Source of the DNA: a bacterium
Lineage (GTDB): Bacteria > Pseudomonadota > Gammaproteobacteria > Burkholderiales > Burkholderiaceae_C
Length of the DNA stretch: 34,622 nucleotides
Assembly (NCBI GenBank): GCA_030824555.1
Contig: JAVBXK010000114.1
Coordinates: 1-34,622 of the forward strand
Reading direction: 5' to 3'
The position numbers and the translations under genes were made by a program. Numbering within the stretch: the first letter of the stretch is position 1; every line of letters begins with the position of its first letter. The notes beneath the pieces were generated by a model that worked only from the letters and a program-made list of their open reading frames with translations, did not search any database and was not told the DNA's origin. Below are positions 25,282 through 31,905 of this stretch, one piece after another.

Positions 25282-25357
25282 GCGAGTGTGTCTGCGCCGT
25301 GGTGATGTGAAAAGAGTGCGGGCCACTGACGGGCCAGATGGCACATGTGCCGGGGCC

Positions 25358-27424
25358 TCAGACCCGCTGCCCCCACTGGGTCAGCTTGTCGTACAACAGC
25401 GCCATCTTGATGGGTTTGGGGATGTAGTCGTCCATGCCCGCATCGAGACAACGCTGGCGATCACCCTCCATGGCATTGGCGGTCATGGCGATGATGGGGG
25501 TGCGGCGGCGGCCCAGCGTGGCTTCGAGTGCGCGGATGGCCTGCGTGGCCTCGATGCCGTCCATGACGGGCATCTGCATGTCCATCAACACGGCTGAAAA
25601 ATGCTGTGCGCGCCACTGGTCCACGGCTTCCTGGCCGTTTTGTGCCAGCGTGACCACATAGCCCCGCTTTTGCAGCACGGCAAGGGCCAGCTTCTGGTTC
25701 ACGGGGTTGTCTTCCACCAGCAAGATCGGGCAATCGCCCACCACCTGGTCCGGGGCAGCCACATCGGGCACCGGTGCGGGCAACGTATCACCCCCAACCG
25801 CCTGGCGCACCGGCGCGTTGCCCACAGGCACCGTGAAATGGAAACAACTGCCTTGGCCGGGGGTGCTGTCGACCCAGATGCGCCCGCCCATCAGCTCGAC
25901 CAGCCGACGCGTGATGGACAGGCCCAGCCCCGTGCCGCCGTACTTGCGGGTGATGGAGGTGTCGGCCTGGGCAAACGCGTCGTAAATGAGGCCGATTTTG
26001 TCTGCCGGAATGCCGATGCCCGTGTCGGACACCTGAACGTGCAGCATGTCGGGCTGACCCGCTTCACGCCACACCGACACGTCAACCCGCACCTCGCCCG
26101 CTTCAGTGAACTTGATGGCGTTGCCCACCAGGTTGACGGTGATCTGCCGCAAGCGGTGCGGATCGGAATACACCTGCTTCGGCACATCGGGCGCGAACAC
26201 GGTGTGAAGCGCCAGGTTCTTTTCCATGGCGCGCAAGGCCAGCGTCTGTGCAGACGCGTCGAGCACCTCGCGCACATCGAAGGCCAGGTTTTCGACGGCC
26301 AGCATGCCCGCCTCGACCTTGGAAAAGTCAAGGATGTCGTTGATGATGGTCAGCAGCGCGTGCGCTGACGACTTGACGATGCCCACAAACTCGCGCTGCT
26401 CGGGCGTGAGGTCGGAGTCCAGCACCAGATCGGTCATGCCAATGATGCCATTCATGGGGGTGCGGATTTCGTGGCTCATGTTGGCCAGGAACTCGCTCTT
26501 GGTGCGGCTCGCGGCCTCGGCTGCGTCGCGCGCCTGCTCCAGCTCCAGGCGCCCGGCTTCGCGCTCTGCCACCAGCCTGACGATCATTTTGGACAGCGCC
26601 GCGATGTCGCCGCCACCAGCGGCCTCGGTCACCACACTGACCGGCAACAGGCTGGCCAGCACCTCGCGCAGCGACTGGATGGCCTGCTCGCGCGTGGCCA
26701 GCTCGGTTTTCAGACTGGCGGTGGTGCGCTGCAGCACCTCGAACGCAGGCCGGAACTCCATGGGCACGTCTTTCAGCAACGCCACGTTGGCGGCCTCGCC
26801 GTCGTGCTGGTAGTCGCGCTCGAACGTGCGCATGCGGTCCAGCGTGCCCAGCCAAACTTTGAGCGGATACCAGATCATGGCCAGACCACCCACCCAGCTG
26901 ACCACAGCCAGCCACAGCGCCGCACGAACCAGCTGCCACAGCTCGTCGGCAATGGTGTCCACATCGAAACTCAGGCGCAGCACGCCGTAGTCCTTGCCAC
27001 CCACACTGATGGACTTGTTCACGTCGTACAGCTGCTCGTCCACCTTGTCGCGCAACCAAGCCGGGGCTTGCGCCACCGGCTTCACGTCGTTGACGCCTTT
27101 GACCACCCCGCCCGTCAGGTCGATGAACAGCGCAGCATCGAACTGCGACCGCAGAATGGCTTTGTCGAGCGTGCGCTTGATGGTGTCGTAGTCGCCGATC
27201 ACGGCGCTGTCCGAAACGGTCTGTGCCACCACCTCCACCAGCATGTTGGCCGAGTCCTGCGCCCCCTCCATCGCACCTTTGAACTGGTACTGGTAAAACA
27301 GCACCAGGCTGGTGGACACGAACAGCAGCAGCGTGGCCGAGTACAGCGCATACACGCGCGTCACCAGCGACTGCGGCAACAGGCGGTTCAACCCGCTCAG
27401 CAGCCTGCTCAAAGCGCGCTCCAT
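25358..27424 (-). CDS. Hybrid sensor histidine kinase with receiver domain
   Basis: 688 residues from ATG 27424. One membrane helix lies at about 24-45, a periplasmic sensor region at 46-165 and a second helix at about 168-190. A linker coiled coil (290-310) leads to HisKA with H318 in [15 protein letters not shown]. The ATPase domain has [18 protein letters not shown] and [14 protein letters not shown] receiver domain (about 565-685) has D615 in [12 protein letters not shown] and the lysine in YIPKPIK. The upstream gene encodes a PhnD-like periplasmic binding protein 66 bp away, which probably delivers the signal. The downstream response regulator is not in the window, though the receiver-HPt and MHYT kinase proteins further along could be relay partners. 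Confidence 0.92.
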   Translation of the reverse strand: MERALSRLLSGLNRLLPQSLVTRVYALYSATLLLFVSTSLVLFYQYQFKGAMEGAQDSANMLVEVVAQTVSDSAVIGDYDTIKRTLDKAILRSQFDAALFIDLTGGVVKGVNDVKPVAQAPAWLRDKVDEQLYDVNKSISVGGKDYGVLRLSFDVDTIADELWQLVRAALWLAVVSWVGGLAMIWYPLKVWLGTLDRMRTFERDYQHDGEAANVALLKDVPMEFRPAFEVLQRTTASLKTELATREQAIQSLREVLASLLPVSVVTEAAGGGDIAALSKMIVRLVAEREAGRLELEQARDAAEAASRTKSEFLANMSHEIRTPMNGIIGMTDLVLDSDLTPEQREFVGIVKSSAHALLTIINDILDFSKVEAGMLAVENLAFDVREVLDASAQTLALRAMEKNLALHTVFAPDVPKQVYSDPHRLRQITVNLVGNAIKFTEAGEVRVDVSVWREAGQPDMLHVQVSDTGIGIPADKIGLIYDAFAQADTSITRKYGGTGLGLSITRRLVELMGGRIWVDSTPGQGSCFHFTVPVGNAPVRQAVGGDTLPAPVPDVAAPDQVVGDCPILLVEDNPVNQKLALAVLQKRGYVVTLAQNGQEAVDQWRAQHFSAVLMDMQMPVMDGIEATQAIRALEATLGRRRTPIIAMTANAMEGDRQRCLDAGMDDYIPKPIKMALLYDKLTQWGQRV

Positions 27425-27490
27425 CGGTCCGGCAGCCGCAAACGTTCACGGGTGACCACGGTTGTACCCCTCATGAAGCGCGCCTTGGCA

Positions 27491-28333
27491 TCAGCGCAGG
27501 TTGGCTGGGGCTGTCTGGTAGAACTTGCGGTAGGCCGCATAGTCCGCGCCGGTGGCAGGCAGGAAGTAGGCTTGGGCATCCAGCCCGACCTCTTCGGACG
27601 CCTTCACCAGAATGGCCTTGCCCACCGGGTCGTTGCGCATGCCGATGAAGGCCGATGCCACGGCTTTCAGGTCTTTTTCGGGCACCTTGCCGGACGCCAT
27701 GAGCGCCAGATCGTGAAAGTTGTCTGATGTCCACAGCACCCTGAACTTCTTGCCTTCGCGGTAGGTGTAGCCGTCTATCAGCGCCGAGTTGCTGCCCACT
27801 GCCTTGGCCTTGCCTGCAAACAACTGGGCAAAGGCGGCGTTCTGGTTGCCGGCAAACACCGGTTTCACGTCAATGCCCTTTGACGCCAAGTGTGCGGCGG
27901 GCAGTTTGTAGCCAACGAACGCCTCGGGCCCCGCAAACACCACCTCCTGGCCTTTCAGCTCCTCGACTTTGGTGATGGGTGAATTGGCGGGCACGGCCAG
28001 TTGGCCTTGCAAGGGTGGTGTCCAACGGCGACCGAATACTTTCCAGCCCAGTTGTTCGCGCTCTGGGCTGAACAGGTGATTGGAGAACACGAACTCCACC
28101 TCCTGTGTCAACACGTAGGCCGTGGTATCGGCCGAGGTGCGCCCGATTTTCAGTTCCAGCTTCACCCCGCTTTTTTCAGAGACGTGCTTGATGATGGGGT
28201 TCCAGTACGCAGCGGTTTTCTGGATGTCCCACTGGTTCACCGGAGAAAACCTGTAAACGGCTGCACCCTGTGCCTGCGCGCCTGCGTGGGCGCTCAAAGC
28301 AACGATCATGGCCCACAGAACACGTTTCATCAT
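27491..28333 (-). CDS. PhnD-like periplasmic binding protein
   Basis: 280 residues from ATG 28333 (MM...), with GAGGAG 6 nt upstream. A Sec signal peptide (about 1-22, ending AQAQG) precedes a PhnD/SsuA-type type II binding fold (YRFSPVNQWDIQKTAAYWNP, LTQEVEFVFSNHL, FAGPEAFVGYKLPA, FLPATGADYAAYRKFY). The family includes phosphonate and phosphite binding proteins, but no phn genes are nearby and the ligand cannot be told from sequence. It precedes a hybrid kinase in the same orientation. In that setting such proteins act as the sensory subunit that docks on the kinase's periplasmic domain, which is the inferred role. Confidence 0.88.
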   Translation of the reverse strand: MMKRVLWAMIVALSAHAGAQAQGAAVYRFSPVNQWDIQKTAAYWNPIIKHVSEKSGVKLELKIGRTSADTTAYVLTQEVEFVFSNHLFSPEREQLGWKVFGRRWTPPLQGQLAVPANSPITKVEELKGQEVVFAGPEAFVGYKLPAAHLASKGIDVKPVFAGNQNAAFAQLFAGKAKAVGSNSALIDGYTYREGKKFRVLWTSDNFHDLALMASGKVPEKDLKAVASAFIGMRNDPVGKAILVKASEEVGLDAQAYFLPATGADYAAYRKFYQTAPANLR

Positions 28334-28370
28334 GAAGGCTCCTCAAGCGGAAAAAAACATTGCAACAAAA

Positions 28371-28413
28371 AAATAGCTTACAACACACACCAATCAAGCG
28401 GTGAAGGGCTATT
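28371..28413 (-). repeat. Dispersed palindromic repeat, copy 6 (carries a stop codon)
   Basis: AATAGC at 28372-28377 and GCTATT at 28408-28413 form inverted ends around CAATCAAGCGGTGAAG. The TAG stop of the minus-strand DUF6172 gene (28409-28411) is part of the AATAGC end, so the repeat supplies that gene's stop. Confidence 0.7.
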
Positions 28414-28726
28414 CAATCTCAAAATCTGCTGTGGGCGCACCGTCCCGGTGCTGACGCACACCCGGCTTGGCCAACAGCTCCACGTACGCCGAGGCTGCAC
28501 CTGCCTTGGCCAGCTCGTCAAGCTGCGCAATCAAGGCAGCGGGGTGCAGGGTTTCGGCGCTGTCCTGGGCGGCGCCGAAGCGGCAATCGAAATCCCAGAA
28601 GTCCACGCCCGCAGGCAGTGGCACGCGACGCTGGCGTTTGATGTATTTGCGGATGTCGTGCTTCACGGCTTCCAGCACGCGGTCGGGGTGCTTGCCTTCA
28701 GGGCGCAGGGGGTAGGTTTTTCTCAT
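28409..28726 (-). CDS. DUF6172 family protein
   Basis: 105 residues from ATG 28726 (MRKTYPLRPEGKHPDRVLEA); the open frame upstream is not family-like. The pattern VKHDIRKYIKRQRRVPLPAG followed by VDFWDFDCRFG matches the small conserved proteins now called DUF6172, which are widespread in beta- and gammaproteobacteria and have no known function. The N-terminal half is basic and the C-terminal half acidic; there is no signal or membrane helix. It is divergent from rhlE, with 137 bp between. The stop codon lies inside a dispersed repeat, so the C-terminal residues (DFEIE) border inserted DNA. Confidence 0.85.
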   Translation of the reverse strand: MRKTYPLRPEGKHPDRVLEAVKHDIRKYIKRQRRVPLPAGVDFWDFDCRFGAAQDSAETLHPAALIAQLDELAKAGAASAYVELLAKPGVRQHRDGAPTADFEIE

Positions 28727-28863
28727 GGTCAATCTCGATAAACAGAGGCTGATTATGGTGGACCACCTGCCCACCGGCGCGCGAATCCTTACACTCGACC
28801 CGCCCTGCCCGACCGAAGCGCCCTGCGGCGCGCGGCCTCCTTCCCCGCCTTGAAAGCACACAC

Positions 28864-30243
28864 ATGCCTTTTTCTTCCACCGGCCTGCGGCCTGAACTGC
28901 TGACTGCCATGGCCGGCAAGGGCTACACCCAGCCCACACCGGTGCAGGTGCAGGCCATTCCCGCCGTGCTGCAAGGGCGCGATGTGCTGGCCTGCGCGCC
29001 CACCGGCTCGGGCAAAACCGCTGCCTTCGCGCTGCCACTGCTGCAAAACCTGCTGGCACCCGCTGGCCAGCGGCCCGGTGAACACCCTGGCACGCGAACC
29101 GGCGACCGGGCAAGCAGCCCCGGCTACTCGCCCGCCCGACTGGCCCGTGTGCTGGTGCTGGTGCCCACACGCGAGCTGGCCATACAGGTGGGTGCCACCT
29201 TCCGCGACGTGGCCAACCGCCTGGCGCAACCGGTGAAGGTGACCGTGGTGTTCGGTGGCGTGTCCATCAACCCGCAGATGATGGGCCTGCGTGGCGGCAC
29301 CGACGTGGTGGTGGCCACCCCTGGCCGCCTGCTCGACCTGACCGACCACAACGCGCTTTCGCTGCAAGGTGTGTGCGCACTGGTGCTGGACGAGGCCGAC
29401 CGCATGCTCGACCAGGCCTTCGGTGACGAATGGGCGGCCATTTCGGCGCTGCTGCCGCCCCAGCGCCAGAACCTGCTGTTTTCAGCCACGTTCGACCGCG
29501 CTGTGGACGCCATGGCCAACCAGCTGCTGCGCGACCCGGTGCGCATCAGCGTGCAACCGCCACCCGAGGTGCCTGCCGACATCACCCAGCGCGCCATTGC
29601 CGTGGATGCCCCCCGGCGCACCCAGCTGCTGCGCCACCTGCTGACCACCGAGCGCTGGAGCCGGGTGCTGGTGTTCGTGGCCACGCAGCACGCCGCCGAC
29701 ACCGTGGCCGAAAAGCTGCGCAAAGCGCGCATCAGCGCCGAGCCGTTTCATGGCGGTTTGAGCCAGGGCAAACGCACCCAGGTGCTGGCCGACTTCAAGC
29801 TCAGCCGCGTGAAGGTGGTGGTGGCCACCGATGTGGCCGCGCGCGGCCTGGACATTGCCGACCTGCCGGTGGTGGTCAACTTCGACCTGCCCCGCAGTGC
29901 CGACGACCACACGCACCGCATCGGCCGCACGGGCCGCGCCGGGGCCACCGGGCTGGCCATCAGCTTCGTGAACGCTGACACCGAGCCTCACCTGCACCTG
30001 ATTGAAAAACGCCACGGATTGGCACTGACACGCGAAACGGTGGCAGGGTTCGAGCCCGAAGCAGTGGCGCCCGAATCGGCTGAACCGACACAACAGGCCC
30101 TGCTGCCCGGAGCAGCCGGCAAACCACCCGCGCCACACGCCGCCGGACATGCCACACGCGGGCTGGACCCCAACGGGGGTATCAAGGGCAAGCGCCCCAG
30201 CAAAAAAGACCGGCTGCGCCAGCAACAGGCCAACCACCGCTGA
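28864..30243 (+). CDS. rhlE: ATP-dependent RNA helicase RhlE
   Basis: 459 residues from ATG 28864 (MPFSSTGLRPELL). All DEAD-box motifs are present: Q motif GYTQPTPVQVQAIP, motif I with K51 in APTGSGKTAAF, PTRELAIQV, TPGRLLDL, motif II DEAD from residue 176, SAT, and in the second domain VVVATDVAARGLDIADLP and HRIGRTGRAG. The C-terminus (about 400-459) is basic and disordered (IKGKRPSKKDRLRQQQANHR), as usual for RhlE. It unwinds short RNA duplexes in ribosome assembly and RNA decay. The stop is followed in the same frame by the orphan receiver-HPt segment. Confidence 0.95.
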   Translation: MPFSSTGLRPELLTAMAGKGYTQPTPVQVQAIPAVLQGRDVLACAPTGSGKTAAFALPLLQNLLAPAGQRPGEHPGTRTGDRASSPGYSPARLARVLVLVPTRELAIQVGATFRDVANRLAQPVKVTVVFGGVSINPQMMGLRGGTDVVVATPGRLLDLTDHNALSLQGVCALVLDEADRMLDQAFGDEWAAISALLPPQRQNLLFSATFDRAVDAMANQLLRDPVRISVQPPPEVPADITQRAIAVDAPRRTQLLRHLLTTERWSRVLVFVATQHAADTVAEKLRKARISAEPFHGGLSQGKRTQVLADFKLSRVKVVVATDVAARGLDIADLPVVVNFDLPRSADDHTHRIGRTGRAGATGLAISFVNADTEPHLHLIEKRHGLALTRETVAGFEPEAVAPESAEPTQQALLPGAAGKPPAPHAAGHATRGLDPNGGIKGKRPSKKDRLRQQQANHR

Positions 30244-30366
30244 CACCGGCTGTGCACCCGTTGCACGGCCCATGCTGGCGACATCTGCCACACAGGACAG
30301 CCCGGCAACGCATCGACGCCCAGGTCAAACCAGCAAGAGCGCCCTGTCGGCCCGCTTGATCTCGTT

Positions 30367-31611
30367 GTGGCCTTCGTCAACAAGCCGGTCACTCCCGGCG
30401 CACTGCTGCAGGTGCTCACCGGGGCCTTGGGCAAACAGGCAGACGATCCCGCGCACGACCCCCTTGAGAGCCAGGCAGAAACCAAGCTGCAAGCCCGCAA
30501 TGGCTTGCATGTGCTGGTGGCCGAAGACAACCCGCTCAACCAGAAAGTGGCCATCGACCTGCTCCGGCACGCAGGTTTGAAAGTTGACCTGGCTGCAGAC
30601 GGCGTGCAGGCACTGGCACTGGCCGAACGCTACGCCTACGACCTGATCCTGATGGACCTTCAGATGCCGCACATGGATGGCATGGAGGCCACCCGCCGCA
30701 TCCGCATGCTGGCTGCGCACACCGCCACCCCCATTTTGGCGATGACCGCCAATGCGTTCGAGGACGACCGGGATGCCTGTCTGGCGGCGGGCATGAACGA
30801 CCACATCGCCAAACCGGTGTCGCCGCAGGTGCTGTACGCCACCTTGTTGCGGTGGCTGCCCACACAGGGACGCATGGCACAAGGCGATGCCACCGCAGAC
30901 CTGCCACCCGCTGTGGCCGACAGCCCCGCACAGGCGCAGCAGGAGGCCACACTGCGCGCGGCATTGGCCACTGTGCCCGACCTGCAGCACGAGGTTGCGT
31001 TGCGCAACGTGCTGGGCCGTGCAGCCAAACTGGTGGGGCTGCTGCGACGCTTTGCACAAGAGCATGCAAACGACGCGCAAACCCTGCAAAACCTGCTCGC
31101 CGCCGCAGACCGTGAAACGGCACTGCGCCAAGTGCACACGCTCAAAGGCCTGGCGGGTACGCTGGGCCTGCACACCGTGCAACAGCTGGCCCTGACGGTT
31201 GAAAAAGGCGTGCGAGCCGGTCACGATGCGCCCACGCTGGCCCCCGACATGGCCCTGTTGGACGAAGCGTTGCAAGCATGCTGCCCTGCACTGGCCCAGC
31301 CGCCCGACCCCGCCCACATGGGAGAGCCCGCTGAACAGACGGATGGTTCACCTCATGCACCCACGCCCGAACCCATGTCTGCTGCGCAATGGGACGCGCT
31401 GCGGGCTGCGGTGGATGGGCTGCAAACCCTGCTGGCCAGCGACGACCTTCAAGCCACCCGCGCATTCGAGTCGCTCCAACCCCAATTGGAGCCCCTGTGC
31501 GATGCCGCGCGGCTGAACCGGCTGGCCCGCCACCTGGATGAATTTGCGTTTGACCTGGCGTTGATAGACCTGCAAACCCTGGCAGGTGAACTGTTCAGAC
31601 CGCCAACCTGA
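30367..31611 (+). CDS. Receiver-HPt protein, probably the truncated C-terminus of a hybrid kinase
   Basis: 414 residues if GTG 30367 is used; the frame is open back to rhlE's stop but contains no obvious gene start. The first residues ([20 protein letters not shown]) look like the last part of a receiver domain, including its conserved Lys-Pro, whose front half is missing. A complete receiver follows (about 45-165), with its phospho-acceptor in [13 protein letters not shown] and the lysine in HIAKPVSP. An HPt domain (about 205-310) has its histidine in [12 protein letters not shown]. The tail is unrecognised. This is the layout of a receiver-receiver-HPt hybrid kinase that lost its sensor and kinase. 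It may still work as a relay for the MHYT kinase that follows. Confidence 0.75.
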   Translation: MAFVNKPVTPGALLQVLTGALGKQADDPAHDPLESQAETKLQARNGLHVLVAEDNPLNQKVAIDLLRHAGLKVDLAADGVQALALAERYAYDLILMDLQMPHMDGMEATRRIRMLAAHTATPILAMTANAFEDDRDACLAAGMNDHIAKPVSPQVLYATLLRWLPTQGRMAQGDATADLPPAVADSPAQAQQEATLRAALATVPDLQHEVALRNVLGRAAKLVGLLRRFAQEHANDAQTLQNLLAAADRETALRQVHTLKGLAGTLGLHTVQQLALTVEKGVRAGHDAPTLAPDMALLDEALQACCPALAQPPDPAHMGEPAEQTDGSPHAPTPEPMSAAQWDALRAAVDGLQTLLASDDLQATRAFESLQPQLEPLCDAARLNRLARHLDEFAFDLALIDLQTLAGELFRPPT

Positions 31612-31666
31612 ACGCCGCAGCTGCGCCGACTGCGTGCGGCCAACCCGACCGCCGACCATCCGGGGT

Positions 31667-31691
31667 CATGGGGGCCTCTGCATGCCCCATG
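31667..31691 (+). terminator. Hairpin after the receiver-HPt gene
   Basis: CATGGGG (31667-31673) pairs with CCCCATG (31685-31691) around an 11-nt loop, 55 bp past the stop. No T run follows, so termination by this hairpin is uncertain. Confidence 0.35.
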
Positions 31692-31717
31692 CATCTGCCT
31701 TATGCAAAAATTCACTG

Positions 31718-31765
31718 AAAAATAAGCCTCCAGCGCATGTGTCAAAAGCGTATGCAGCTGCGGTC
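31718..31765 (+). repeat. Dispersed palindromic repeat, copy 7 (degenerate)
   Basis: AAAATAAGCCTCCAGCGCAT, then CAAAAGCGTATGCAGCTGCGG resemble the family (AAAAAT, GC-TC, CGC and CAGCT blocks) but with more changes than the other copies. It lies in the gap before the MHYT kinase. Confidence 0.45.
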
Positions 31766-31905
31766 TTCATATACAAACCCTGACCCGCATGGGGCTGTGA
31801 ATCGGCTCAGGCAGACAGCCTCGCCTTTTTGGATACCCTATTGAGCTGTTACCTCGGCACCGTGTGTGAAGGGGCCATGCCAAGCCTCAGGAAACATCAC
31901 CCGCA

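Noticed and set aside
26471-27727. 418-codon open frame on the plus strand
   Set aside because: It is antisense to the hybrid kinase and runs into the PhnD-like gene; the Gln/His-rich product has no domain.
30325-31317. 330-codon open frame on the minus strand
   Set aside because: It is antisense to the receiver-HPt gene, which has intact phospho-acceptor and HPt motifs.
7231-31765. The repeats as a CRISPR array or insertion-sequence ends
   Set aside because: The copies are kilobases apart, in both orientations, with no regular spacers, no target-site duplication that I can see, and no transposase between them.
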